Assembly: GCA_035764005.1 (NCBI GenBank)
Contig: DASTZZ010000109.1
Span: 1 to 64,000, forward strand
Direction of reading: 5' to 3'
Length of the DNA stretch: 64,000 bases
Source: Terriglobales bacterium
GTDB lineage: Bacteria > Acidobacteriota > Terriglobia > Terriglobales > Acidobacteriaceae
Position 1 is the stretch's first letter, and the number at the start of each line of letters is the position of its first letter. Under the pieces are notes generated by a model. It was given only the letters and a program-made list of their open reading frames with translations. It had not been told where the DNA came from and made no database searches. Of this stretch, positions 44,246-53,554 are shown piece by piece. A program made the translations under genes and the position numbers.

Positions 44246-44276
44246 CGCAAAGGAGAAGTGCTATCGTTCCTTTGCG
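44246..44276. promoter_or_regulatory. Candidate PadR operator (inverted repeat)
   Basis: CGCAAAGG at 44246-44253 is perfectly inverted as CCTTTGCG at 44269-44276, 23 bases before the padR start. PadR-type regulators commonly repress their own operon through dyads close to the start. The inner region holds no obvious promoter boxes. Confidence 0.4.
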
Positions 44277-44298
44277 GATCACAAAGGAGAGCCATCCA

Positions 44299-44643
44299 AT
44301 GACGGAGCCGAAGTCGGAAGTCTTTCAAGGGACGCTCGATCTCATGGTGCTCAAAACGCTAGAGGCGATGGGCCCATTGCACGGCTATGGCATCGCGCGC
44401 CGAATCGAGCAATTGAGCGAGCAGTTGTTGCGCCTGAATGAAGGCACCGTTTACGCCTCGCTTTTGCGACTCGCGCAGAAGGGCTGGATTCGATCTGAGT
44501 GGGGCACTTCTGAAAACAACCGCAAGGCCAGGTTCTACTCAATTTCTGCCGCTGGCCGCCGTCAGCTCGCACGAGAGGCAGAAAATTGGGAGCGGTTCTC
44601 AGGAGTAATCGGCCGAATCCTGCAGATGCAAGGTGAGGGCTAG
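44299..44643 (+). CDS. PadR-family transcriptional regulator
   Basis: 114 residues, a winged-helix repressor: FQGTLDLMVLKTLEAMGPLH, then GYGIARRIEQLSEQLLRLNE, the recognition part GTVYASLLRLAQKGWIRSEW and the wing ENNRKARFYSISAAGRRQLA. The short C-terminal dimerisation helix (REAENWERFSGVIGRILQMQ) is typical of the acidobacterial PadR group linked to ADOP permeases. The start ATG at 44299 has AAAGGAGAGCC before it. It is followed 4 bases later by the first permease gene, so it is an operon with it and presumably controls it. The ligand is unknown. Confidence 0.93.
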   Translation: MTEPKSEVFQGTLDLMVLKTLEAMGPLHGYGIARRIEQLSEQLLRLNEGTVYASLLRLAQKGWIRSEWGTSENNRKARFYSISAAGRRQLAREAENWERFSGVIGRILQMQGEG

Positions 44644-44647
44644 TCAC

Positions 44648-47353
44648 ATGCTGACTGCTATGCGAGTTCTTGCGTCTCGATGCTTAGGCCTATTTCGCCG
44701 TAACCACTTTGATCATGCAATGGATGAGGAGTTTCACTCACATCTCGAAATGCTGGTGGATCACTTCGCGAGTCAGGGCATGACAAGAGACGAAGCTCTG
44801 CTGGCAGCGAAGCGGCAGTTCGGAGGCGTCACGCAGATCGAAGAGGACCTTCGAGAGCGTTCCAGCCTCGCCTTTGTCGAATCGTTGTGGGCAGATGCAC
44901 GATACGCGCTTCGGCAAATGCGGAAGTCTCCGGCTTTCACGGCGACCGCTGTTCTGACGCTGGCGCTCGGCATCGGAGCCAACACTGCGATCTTCACCCT
45001 GATTGACGCGCTGATGTTGCGCATGGTGCCGGTCGAACATCCGCAGGAACTCTACGAGGTCCAGTTCCGAGCCCCGCAAGGTGGGCAGCCGCGTGACTCG
45101 ATTACCAATGCTCTATGGGAGAACCTGCGTGCGCGGCAGAACGTCTTTTCGCAGGTCGCGTCATGGGGGCGAGATGAATTCAACCTCGCGCCGGGGGGTG
45201 CTATCCAGCGCGCGAATGGTGTCTGGGTCAGCGGCGAATACTTCAGCATGCTTGGAGTCGCGCCCGCAGTAGGGCGACTCATCACAACGGCCGACGATCA
45301 GCCTGGCTGCGCCGACGTCGCCGTCCTGAGCTATGACTTTTGGCAGCGGCACTATGGCGGGGTGGCGGCGGCGGTCGGGAGTACCCTCGCGCTGAATGGG
45401 CATCCGTTCACAGTCATTGGTGTGTCCGCGCCTGGATTTTATGGGCTGAACGTTGGCAGTAAGTTCGAAGTCGCAGCGCCGAATTGCTCGACGCGGCTGC
45501 TCGATGGCGACCGGCCCCGCCTGGCCGAGCGCTCATATTGGTGGCTACGCGTTGTCGGACGCATCAAGCCGGGAGTGACGCCGCAGCAATTGAGCGCGCG
45601 ATTGGCAGCGGTCTCGCCCCAGGTGTGGGAGGCGGCACTGCCGCAGGACTGGGATAAAGACGCGCAGAACAACTTTCGTCATCGCACGTTTTTCGCGGTG
45701 CCGGCAGCAACTGGGCTGAGCGATCTGCGGCAAGATTTTGGCCAACCACTGGCGGTATTGATGGCGGTGGTCGCGGTCGTGCTGCTGATCGCGTGCGCGA
45801 ATGTCGCGGCCCTCATGCTGGCGCGCGCTACCGCGCAACAACGCGAGATCGCTGTGCGAATGGCGCTCGGCGCGAGCCGGCTGCGGCTGATTCGCTATCT
45901 TCTGACGCACGCGATGCTGCTCTCGGCGGCCGGGGCCGCTGCCGGATTACTCATCGCGAAATGGGGAACGACAATACTCGTCACGACCTTGACGACGCGG
46001 GGCCGCACTGTGTTCCTCAATCTTTCGCTCGATTGGCGTGTGCTGGCATTCACCAGCGGCATCGCCCTCGCGACAGCAATGCTGTTCGGCATTCTGCCCG
46101 CGTTTCGGTTGACCCGATTGCCGCTGACAGCGGCGATGCATGGCGCAAGCGCGGGCCGGACGGAGCGTATCTCGCCATTGCGACGCTGGATTGCGGCGGC
46201 GCAGATCGCACTCTCCCTCGTGCTGCTCGTCACCGCAGGATTGTTTCTGCGCAGCTTCACGAAACTGATACAACTCGATCCTGGTTTCGATCGACACAAC
46301 GTGCTGCTTGTCAACGTCGACCTGCGATCTACCAATTTGAAATCTGACCAGTACATCGCGACATTTGACGCGATCCAATACCAGCTGCGTGCACTCCCCG
46401 GTGTAGCCGCCGTGTCGCGCTCGCGCCTGACGCCGCTGCAAGGCGGCAATTGGGACACCCTCGTCTTCGCTGACAGCGACACCGGCATGAAAGCGCATGA
46501 CGATACCTTTCTTAATGCGGTGACGCCCGGCTACTTCGCCATCCTGCGGACGCCGCTGCTTTCAGGTCGTGACTTCAGCGCACAAGACCGAACGGGCGCG
46601 CAGCGGGTCGCGATCGTAAATCAGACGTTCGCCCAGCAGTCGTTCCCCGGGCAGGACCCAATTGGTCACATCCTGCGCATGTCTCAGCCTGACGGCACCA
46701 AGGGCCCGCCGATCCAGGTGATCGGCGTTGCCGCCGATGCGAAATACAACGATCTGCGCGAACCGATGAAGCCGACCGTCTATCTGTCCGTCGCGCAGCT
46801 CACCGCCCAGCAGAGCACGAAAAACAGTTTCGAGCTGCGCACTACGCTACCCCTCGCGACGATGCGGAGCGCCATCGAGGCCGCAATTGCCGGCGTGAGC
46901 CGGGAGGTTCCGCTCGAGTTCTACACGCTGTCGGAGCAAGTGGACGATACGCTGGTACAGGAGCGCCTGCTCGCGATGCTCTCCGGCTTTTTCGGCGCCG
47001 TCGCGCTGTTGCTGGCGATGATTGGACTCTACGGTGTGCTCAGCTATCTGGTAACGCAGCGGCAGACTGAGTTTGGCATTCGCATGGCACTAGGCGCAAA
47101 GCCGAGTTCGATTTTGCGGCTGGTCATGAACGACACGTTTGCGATGTTGACCGGCGGGATTGTTGTCGGCGTTGGCCTGTCACTTGCAACTGTGCAGCTT
47201 TTGCAGAAGATGCTGTTTGGTCTCTCCCCGCATGATGCCACGACGATGTTGATCGCAATCGGCGTACTCGCAGGAGTCGGATTGCTTGCAGGATTTCTGC
47301 CGGCGCGCAGAGCGACCCGCGTAGATCCGATGGTGGCGCTGCGTTACGAATAG
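44648..47353 (+). CDS. ADOP-type ABC permease 1 (MacB-like core plus two FtsX domains)
   Basis: 901 residues. Residues 1-90 form an N-terminal helical module (MRVLASRCLGLFRRNHFDHA, EEALLAAKRQFGG-type repeat) specific to the acidobacterial duplicated orphan permeases. Then a first membrane helix (FTATAVLTLALGIGANTAIF), a MacB-like periplasmic core, an FtsX domain near residues 370-490, a second periplasmic core and a second FtsX domain to the end (ARRATRVDPMVALRYE). There is no ATPase in the cluster, which is why the family is called orphan. It probably exports an antibiotic or lipid or acts in cell-envelope stress. The N-terminal 115 residues are nearly identical to the next gene. Confidence 0.9.
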   Translation: MLTAMRVLASRCLGLFRRNHFDHAMDEEFHSHLEMLVDHFASQGMTRDEALLAAKRQFGGVTQIEEDLRERSSLAFVESLWADARYALRQMRKSPAFTATAVLTLALGIGANTAIFTLIDALMLRMVPVEHPQELYEVQFRAPQGGQPRDSITNALWENLRARQNVFSQVASWGRDEFNLAPGGAIQRANGVWVSGEYFSMLGVAPAVGRLITTADDQPGCADVAVLSYDFWQRHYGGVAAAVGSTLALNGHPFTVIGVSAPGFYGLNVGSKFEVAAPNCSTRLLDGDRPRLAERSYWWLRVVGRIKPGVTPQQLSARLAAVSPQVWEAALPQDWDKDAQNNFRHRTFFAVPAATGLSDLRQDFGQPLAVLMAVVAVVLLIACANVAALMLARATAQQREIAVRMALGASRLRLIRYLLTHAMLLSAAGAAAGLLIAKWGTTILVTTLTTRGRTVFLNLSLDWRVLAFTSGIALATAMLFGILPAFRLTRLPLTAAMHGASAGRTERISPLRRWIAAAQIALSLVLLVTAGLFLRSFTKLIQLDPGFDRHNVLLVNVDLRSTNLKSDQYIATFDAIQYQLRALPGVAAVSRSRLTPLQGGNWDTLVFADSDTGMKAHDDTFLNAVTPGYFAILRTPLLSGRDFSAQDRTGAQRVAIVNQTFAQQSFPGQDPIGHILRMSQPDGTKGPPIQVIGVAADAKYNDLREPMKPTVYLSVAQLTAQQSTKNSFELRTTLPLATMRSAIEAAIAGVSREVPLEFYTLSEQVDDTLVQERLLAMLSGFFGAVALLLAMIGLYGVLSYLVTQRQTEFGIRMALGAKPSSILRLVMNDTFAMLTGGIVVGVGLSLATVQLLQKMLFGLSPHDATTMLIAIGVLAGVGLLAGFLPARRATRVDPMVALRYE

Positions 47354-47383
47354 GTGAGCAGATGCAAGCTGGAGGTTAATCAC

Positions 47384-50134
47384 ATGCTGACAACGATGCG
47401 AGTTCTTGCGTCTCGATGCTTAGGCCTATTTCGCCGAAACCACTTCGATCATGCAATGGATGAGGAGTTCCAGTCCCATCTTGAAATGCTGGCGGATCGC
47501 TTCGTGAGTCACGGTATGACAAGACACGAAGCTCTGCTGGCCGCGAAACGGCAGTTCGGAGGCGTGACGCAGATCCAAGAGGACCTTCGCGAGCGTTCGA
47601 GCCTCGCCTTCGTCGGATCGTTGTGGGCAGATGCACGCTACGCACTTCGGCAAATGCGGAAGTCTCCAGCTTTCACGGCGACTGCCGTCTTGACGTTGGC
47701 GCTCGGCATCGGGGCCAACACCGCGATCTACAGCTTCATGGAATCGATCCTGCTGCGCTCGCTGCCCGTGTCCGACCCCGAATCGCTAGTGGTTTTGAAT
47801 TGGCATAGCCGACCGCCGTATGACGGCAGCAAGCATTGGGTGCACGTGATGCACGGAGTACAAGGCATTGCCTGGAAGGGAAACAACGGCTCCATGGTTA
47901 GCGGAATGTTCCCGTACCCCGCGTTCGAGACGTTTCGTGAGGACAATCCTGTATTTTCCACGCTCTTCGGATACTTCAACGCGCGAAACCTCAATCTGAG
48001 CGTACGCGGGCAGGCTACAAGCGCTAACCTGGAATATGTTACTGGCGAATATTTTCGCGGGCTGGCAGTGGCGCCCGCTGCAGGACGTCTGATCGATTCC
48101 GAAGACGATCGCGCAGGCGCAGCGCCGGTCGCGGTAATCAGTTTTGCTACAAGCGAAAATCGTTTTGGAGGACCGGGGAATGCGATTGGACAATCGATTC
48201 TCGTCGACAACATTCCCTTTACGGTGATTGGCGTCGCACCGCCGGAATTCTTCGGAGTAGATCCTGCGATCTCGCCGGATCTCTACGTTCCGTTGCACAC
48301 GAATCTGCTTATAGAGGGCGCCGCGGCGACTCGTCTGTATGGTGACGGAAATTTCTACTGGATCGAAATGATGGGCCGCCTGCGTCCCGGCGCAACCATG
48401 GCCCAGGCGCAGGCGGCGCTGGCTCCTCGTTTCCATCAATGGGTTGCCACCACTGCGAGCACTGACGGTGAGCGTGCCAACCTGCCCGCGCTGACTCTCA
48501 ATCCCGGGGCGGCCGGTCTGGGTAGCTTGCGCCGCCGATATTCCAAGCCTTTGTACGTGCTGGTAATGATGGTGGGATTGATCCTGGCGATCGCGTGCGC
48601 GAACATCGCCAACCTGCTGCTGGCAAGGGCCGCCGCGCGTCGCTCCGAAATGGCTGTCCGGCTCAGCCTGGGAGCAAGACGGTTCCGCGTGGTGCGGCAG
48701 TTGCTTACCGAGAGTGTGATGCTGGCTTCGCTCGGCGGAGCACTAGGCGTTTTGTTTGCAATCTGGGGCGTGCGATGGCTGACGTTTCTGCTCTCCAAGG
48801 GGCAGGAGAACTTTACGCTGCACGCGGAATTGAACTGGAACGTGCTGGGTGTGACTGTGGCGCTCTCAGTTCTGTGTGGGTTATTGTTTGGTCTCGCTCC
48901 AGCGATTCAGTCCACGCGTCCGGACGTGATGCCTGCGCTAAAGAATGGCTTCGGCGGTGGACCGCGCCGCCGCGCGCAGCACGTTCTGGTGGTCGCTCAA
49001 ATCGCGCTCTCTTTTCTACTACTGTTCGCGGCGGGTCTATTTCTCCAGACACTCAATAAGCTGCACTCCGTCCAACTGGGATACGCACGCGAGAACATCC
49101 TTCTGTTTTCGTTGAATGCGCGCCAGGCCGGACATCGCGACCCGGAGATCACCACTTTTTACACCGACCTGCGCAACCGCTTGGAATCGATTCCCGGAGT
49201 AAGCAGCGCAACGCTTTCGCAATCCTCCATCATCAGCGCCGGCCATGCCGGGACAACATACAGGGGACCAATCAAGATCGGCGATGTCACCGTCCAAGGT
49301 GCAGGCGTGATGGTCGTAGGACCGCGTTTTCTCACAACGATGCAGATTCCCATTTTGGAAGGACGCGAGATTGACGACCACGACCAACCAGGCTCCACGC
49401 CGGTTGCAGTCATCAGCGAACGTATGGCGCGGACCTATTTCGGAAACGAGAATCCGATAGGCCGGCGCATCACGTTCCTGGACGAGAAGCGCGATCTCGA
49501 AATCGTCGGCGTCTCGGCGAACGTGCGCTACGGTGATCTGAAAGAGGACGACAGTTCAATGACCGTCTTCGCAGCGCTCAGCCAGACTTCTCCTGAGCGA
49601 GTGACCTACGCGTTGCGCACTGCAGGTGATCCGCTGAGCTATGTCAGCATTGTGCATGCGATCGTGCGTGAGGCAGATTCACGCATACCGGTCACAAACG
49701 TGATCACACAGGCTGGGGAAATCGATCGGACGATCAGCCAGGAAGTCACCTTCGCGAAACTGTGCACAGCCTTCGCGGTTCTCGCTCTCCTGATCGCGTG
49801 CGTGGGACTCTACGGGACGATGTCGTACAACGTCGCGCGGCAGGTCGGCGAGATTGGGGTCCGTATGGCCATGGGCGCGCAACGCGGCGCAGTGGTGTGG
49901 ATGATTTTGCGCCGTGTTCTGATACTCGCCGCGGTGGGGCTCGCGATCAGCATGCCTGCCGCATTGAGCGCCTCCCGGCTTATCAGATCGTTCCTCTTCG
50001 AGACCCAACCGAATGACCCGCGAACCCTGGCTGTGGCCGCTGTCATCCTCCTGAACGCGGCGACTCTCGCCGGCTATGCGCCGGCAAGAAGAGCTTCTCG
50101 AATTGATCCGCTGGCAGCTCTGCGGAATGAGTAA
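47384..50134 (+). CDS. ADOP-type ABC permease 2, tandem paralog of permease 1
   Basis: 916 residues from the ATG at 47384 (GGAGG at eight bases). Layout is as in permease 1: N-terminal helical module, membrane helix, MacB-like periplasmic core, FtsX domain (LVMMVGLILAIACANIANLL), second core, second FtsX domain ending RRASRIDPLAALRNE. The first 115 residues differ from permease 1 at only about ten positions and the DNA is equally conserved, but after GIGANTAI the two diverge to ordinary paralog level. It starts 30 bases after permease 1 and is in the same operon. The two probably form a heterodimer or have alternative substrates. Confidence 0.9.
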   Translation: MLTTMRVLASRCLGLFRRNHFDHAMDEEFQSHLEMLADRFVSHGMTRHEALLAAKRQFGGVTQIQEDLRERSSLAFVGSLWADARYALRQMRKSPAFTATAVLTLALGIGANTAIYSFMESILLRSLPVSDPESLVVLNWHSRPPYDGSKHWVHVMHGVQGIAWKGNNGSMVSGMFPYPAFETFREDNPVFSTLFGYFNARNLNLSVRGQATSANLEYVTGEYFRGLAVAPAAGRLIDSEDDRAGAAPVAVISFATSENRFGGPGNAIGQSILVDNIPFTVIGVAPPEFFGVDPAISPDLYVPLHTNLLIEGAAATRLYGDGNFYWIEMMGRLRPGATMAQAQAALAPRFHQWVATTASTDGERANLPALTLNPGAAGLGSLRRRYSKPLYVLVMMVGLILAIACANIANLLLARAAARRSEMAVRLSLGARRFRVVRQLLTESVMLASLGGALGVLFAIWGVRWLTFLLSKGQENFTLHAELNWNVLGVTVALSVLCGLLFGLAPAIQSTRPDVMPALKNGFGGGPRRRAQHVLVVAQIALSFLLLFAAGLFLQTLNKLHSVQLGYARENILLFSLNARQAGHRDPEITTFYTDLRNRLESIPGVSSATLSQSSIISAGHAGTTYRGPIKIGDVTVQGAGVMVVGPRFLTTMQIPILEGREIDDHDQPGSTPVAVISERMARTYFGNENPIGRRITFLDEKRDLEIVGVSANVRYGDLKEDDSSMTVFAALSQTSPERVTYALRTAGDPLSYVSIVHAIVREADSRIPVTNVITQAGEIDRTISQEVTFAKLCTAFAVLALLIACVGLYGTMSYNVARQVGEIGVRMAMGAQRGAVVWMILRRVLILAAVGLAISMPAALSASRLIRSFLFETQPNDPRTLAVAAVILLNAATLAGYAPARRASRIDPLAALRNE

Positions 50135-50298
50135 AACACCATCCTCCGCTGAAGAGAAAAGAAAACCGGAACGAAGATAGATCCAATGAAAATTTGAGAG
50201 TACCCAAGGTGGCCCTGATCTGCTGCGTGTAGCAGCGTAGCATTCTCGTTTCCAATCGCCTTTGCTATCTTGTTGGGACGCTCCGGAGGTGACGAAGC

Positions 50299-51381
50299 AT
50301 GGATCGCCGCGAATTTACGAAACTCTCGACTCTAGCACTGGCAGGGGGATATCTGCCGAGAACCGCCTATGCCGGTGTAAACAAGCCGGTCGGCTATGCC
50401 GCGGTCGGACTCGGCAGGATTTCCGACATCTTCATGCGAGCATGCGCAAACTCGCAGACTGCGAAGATCACCGCGCTCGTGACCGGACATCCTGACACCA
50501 AGGGTGTGAAGTATTCCGGGATGTATGGCATCCCAAAAGCCTCGATTTACACTTACGAGACATTCGATCACATCCGCGAGAACCCCGAGATCGATGCCAT
50601 CTACGTGGGGCTGCCGAACAGCATGCACGCCGAGTACACTATCCACGGCGCGCAAGCGGGAAAGCACGTGCTATGCGAGAAGCCGATGGCGATCTCGAGC
50701 GCCGAATGCCGCAAGATGATCGATGCCTGCCGCCAAGCGAAGGTCAAACTGATGATCGGCTACCGCGTGCAATACGAGCCAATGTGGAATCAGGCAATCG
50801 GGATCATCCAGTCTGGGCGCATCGGGCAACTACAGTCTTTCCGCGGTGGCTTCTTCGGGCAAGAGCGGGCTGGAGAATGGCGACTCACGAAGGCTCTCGG
50901 CGGAGGCGGCTCGCTGATGGATTTAGGAATTTATCCTCTCAACGCCATTCGCCACATCACCGGCGAGGAGCCGGCGAATTTCACTGCCGTAACCGCCACG
51001 CGCGATCGCAGCGGCCGCTTCAGCGAAGTGGAACAATCGCTCGAATGGACGATGAAGATGCCTTCCGGAATCATCGCATCGTGCGGATGCTCGTACGGCC
51101 AGCGCGGACCCAGCTTCCTGGCCATCAACGGCGAATCCGGCTACCTGGTAATGGAACCCGGCTTTAACTACGACGGTCTCCGCCTGCACGGAGAAGTCGG
51201 CGGAAAACCGATCGAACAGGTGAGCACAGAGAAACATCCATATCAATTCACGATCGAAGCAGAACATTTCGCTGACTGCGTCCGCAATAATAAGGAGCCG
51301 AATTCGCCAGGCGAGGAAGGGTTGAAGGACATGCTAGCCATCGAGGCGATTTACCAGGCAGCCGGCGCGCCAATTGCTTGA
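50299..51381 (+). CDS. Gfo/Idh/MocA-family oxidoreductase, exported
   Basis: 360 residues. A leader with RR (MDRREFTKLSTLALAGGYLP) indicates Tat export of a folded NAD(P)-dependent enzyme. The Rossmann domain begins VGYAAVGLGRISDIFMRACA; the family EKP motif is in HVLCEKPMAISSAECRKMI, and the C-terminal part has GGGGSLMDLGIYPLNAIRHI and a His/Asp site. This is the glucose-fructose-oxidoreductase-like group that reduces or oxidises sugars in the periplasm; the substrate is unknown. It starts 164 bases after permease 2 with its own GGAGGTGACGA site, so it is probably a separate unit. Confidence 0.9.
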   Translation: MDRREFTKLSTLALAGGYLPRTAYAGVNKPVGYAAVGLGRISDIFMRACANSQTAKITALVTGHPDTKGVKYSGMYGIPKASIYTYETFDHIRENPEIDAIYVGLPNSMHAEYTIHGAQAGKHVLCEKPMAISSAECRKMIDACRQAKVKLMIGYRVQYEPMWNQAIGIIQSGRIGQLQSFRGGFFGQERAGEWRLTKALGGGGSLMDLGIYPLNAIRHITGEEPANFTAVTATRDRSGRFSEVEQSLEWTMKMPSGIIASCGCSYGQRGPSFLAINGESGYLVMEPGFNYDGLRLHGEVGGKPIEQVSTEKHPYQFTIEAEHFADCVRNNKEPNSPGEEGLKDMLAIEAIYQAAGAPIA

Positions 51382-51446
51382 CCTCGCAGTTTTCACAAGG
51401 TGGGAGGCCATGCAATTATGCGGCGAAAGAGACTTTCAGATGGGAA

Positions 51447-51521
51447 CCCACGCATTTATGCGTGGGCGAGGCTTTAGCCTCGTGTCGAAGGACAAAAAAG
51501 ATTCCCGGCTTTAGCCGCGGG
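51447..51521. repeat. Cluster of three short perfect palindromes
   Basis: CCCACGCATTTATGCGTGGG (51447-51466), GAGGCTTTAGCCTC (51468-51481) and CCCGGCTTTAGCCGCGGG (51504-51521, one mismatch) follow each other in 75 bases. The second and third share the CTTTAGCC centre. They lie between convergent genes, so a transcription-termination or REP-type role is plausible. Flanks 51382-51446 and 51522-51677 show nothing else. Confidence 0.6.
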
Positions 51522-51677
51522 CTTTGCCTTTATTGAACCTAACTCAAAGTTCCAACCTGGCCACGGCTAAAGCATCCAAGCACTGGATTACTAGAAGGTT
51601 GCGTTTCATGCCATAGACGCTCTGATTGCACAAAACGCACGCGACAGGAGCTGTTGCAGAGACGGCACGTTGCGATT

Positions 51678-52379
51678 CTATGAAGGGCCAGCAGCTAGTG
51701 TTTGGCTCGACAGGAGGGATTGCAGTGTTCGGCTTAGGACGCGCGCTCCAACTTGTTTTGAGATGAATGTCTTGGCTCCCATCCACATGGACATCTCTCG
51801 TGTGGTGAGATTATCGAGAACACTCCAGACAATCAACGGAACTGCTGATCTCAGTTCCGGTGCGTTGCGGTAGCGCGTGAGCACTTCAAACCCGCTTTCC
51901 CCCGACAGTTCGTAATCAAGCACAATCAAAGCAGGCGCGCGCAGATTGCCACGTTCCAAATCAGCAAACGCTTTAAGGGCGTCAGAAGAATTGGCAAAAA
52001 TGCTCATTTGGTAGGGGCCCAGCTTTCGCAGCACAGCCCCAAATGTTTCCACATACGAAGGATCGTCCTCTATGAGCCAGATCCTCTCGGGATTCCGAGC
52101 TTTGAGAAGAAGCTTGTTGGTCGAGCCCGCGCCATGAAGCTGGCGAGCAGAGTCAGCGATCGGATTCTCCTCTTCACTATTCCGTTGCTGCAAAAGAGGA
52201 GAGTGTCTTACCCAAGCATCAATCTCATCAGTCAGCGCCATAACCGAAGTGCGTGCCCGGCCTGCGACGCGGCGCACCGGAAAAGAGTAGCTATGCTCGT
52301 AACGTTGGATGGTCCTCACGCCACGCCCGACATACTGCGAGATCTCCTTCCAGGAATTGAGAATACGGCCGTCGCCCAT
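51678..52379 (-). CDS. HTH plus receiver-domain regulator (inverted domain order)
   Basis: 233 residues. The N-terminal 60 residues hold a helix-turn-helix of the excisionase/MerR-like type (LNSWKEISQYVGRGVRTIQR, YSFPVRRVAGRARTSVMALT), then a linker, then a response-regulator receiver domain from about residue 97: IWLIEDDPSYVETF (acidic pocket), LIVLDYELSGESGFEV (phosphoacceptor Asp) and a Lys in AKTFISKQVGARV. The usual order in response regulators is receiver first. No histidine kinase is next to it. The start ATG at 52379 is the first in frame. The function in signalling is likely but the partner is unknown. Confidence 0.82.
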   Translation of the reverse strand: MGDGRILNSWKEISQYVGRGVRTIQRYEHSYSFPVRRVAGRARTSVMALTDEIDAWVRHSPLLQQRNSEEENPIADSARQLHGAGSTNKLLLKARNPERIWLIEDDPSYVETFGAVLRKLGPYQMSIFANSSDALKAFADLERGNLRAPALIVLDYELSGESGFEVLTRYRNAPELRSAVPLIVWSVLDNLTTREMSMWMGAKTFISKQVGARVLSRTLQSLLSSQTLAAGPS

Positions 52380-52733
52380 AGATGTTCAGCGTACTTGCAG
52401 ATCAGCGTCTTGGATGCGCCCAGTTCGGCCAAAGGCTTGAAGTGTGAGTATCTGAGAATACTTCGCTGCCCAGTAGCCTGTGCTAGACACCCTATGCTAC
52501 GACAACTTCGGAGCCACGAGCGAATGAAGGGGTCACGCCCGACGGGATTGCGCGAGACATCACGGCAAGTGCGAGCCTGATCGGAGCTTGGGAACGCGGC
52601 ATAGCTCGCAAACATCGAATCGCACGCTTACAATAAAAAACCCGGAGCAGAGGCAACGTATTCTCATCTAATTTCCCGATTCAGGAAAGCGTTCCGTCTG
52701 TGTCCGATTTATCGATGAAGCGCGGTCAGTGTT
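52380..52733. other. Intergenic region without a supportable gene
   Basis: 354 bases between the HTH-receiver gene and trmJ. Open frames here are short and have no family features. A T/A-rich AATAAAAAACC stretch near 52633 is the only compositional oddity. I see no hairpin terminator. Confidence 0.5.
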
Positions 52734-53453
52734 TCACTTGCCCCGCCCGACATGGCGAAGCATGCCGAGCAGCAGCTCAGCGTCTGCGCTCGACAAATTC
52801 AAGCGGTACACCAGGCGCCGCACCTTTTCTTCTGTGGCGGATCGTCCGTCGGAGTTCGTGTAGCCGGTTGCGAGCAAGGCTTCTGTGAGCACGCCACTAA
52901 TCCGTTCCAGTTGTTGAGCGTCCGCTGTATCGTCGTTTTTTGGTTCCGGAATGGAACGCTCTTGGCGAATCAATTCGTATAAACAGACCGCCACGGCCTG
53001 TCCCAAATTCATGGAGATATTGCATTCAGACGTGGGAATACGCAGCAGCCAGTGGCAATGGCTGAAATCGCGGTTGGAGAGCCCAGTTTTCTCCGAGCCA
53101 AAAAGCAGGGCGACTCGGCTGCTTTGAGAGTTGATGATTCCCGCCGCTTCTTCCAACCGCCACACTGGATGCTGAATTTCGCGATGGCTCAGCGCCGTCG
53201 TTCCCACAACGAGTCCGCAGTCAGCCACGGCATCGGCGATGTTCGTGAACTCCTCTGCGCCCGCCAGCACCTCGGAAGCCCCAACCGCTGAGCGCGCCTC
53301 CCGAAATGCGACCTCATAAGGATTCACGACGCGCAAGCGTGTGAACCCAAAATTGCTCATCGCCCGAGCCGCAGCGCCGATATTCAGCGGATTTCGCGGG
53401 CGTACCAGCACGACACGCAAATGAGAGTGAATGCCTTCGGGCAAGATCCTCAT
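52734..53453 (-). CDS. trmJ: TrmJ-type tRNA 2'-O-methyltransferase (SPOUT family)
   Basis: 239 residues from the ATG at 53453; the upstream start at 53483 would add ten residues with no family match. SPOUT knot motifs are RVVLVRPRNPLNIGAAARAM (motif 1), ALLFGSEKTGLSNRDF (motif 2) and IPTSECNISMNLGQAVAVCL (motif 3), matching TrmJ, which methylates position 32 of tRNA. The C-terminal helical extension (RISGVLTEALLATGYTNSDG, TEEKVRRLVYRLNLSSADAE) is the usual TrmJ dimerisation tail. It is the last gene of the leftward run and divergent from a small protein gene at 53555. Confidence 0.9.
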   Translation of the reverse strand: MRILPEGIHSHLRVVLVRPRNPLNIGAAARAMSNFGFTRLRVVNPYEVAFREARSAVGASEVLAGAEEFTNIADAVADCGLVVGTTALSHREIQHPVWRLEEAAGIINSQSSRVALLFGSEKTGLSNRDFSHCHWLLRIPTSECNISMNLGQAVAVCLYELIRQERSIPEPKNDDTADAQQLERISGVLTEALLATGYTNSDGRSATEEKVRRLVYRLNLSSADAELLLGMLRHVGRGK

Positions 53454-53554
53454 TCCAGCTAATCGATATCGGCAGGGGACCATCTTTAGGTTTTTCCCTT
53501 GCTCTTCCCGCGAGACACTCGCGGGTCGAAAAGTCCTCCGCTATACTGTCGGGC

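Noticed and set aside
45545-46498. Long minus-strand frames inside permease 1
   Set aside because: They mirror the GC-rich codon pattern of the permease and have no family features.
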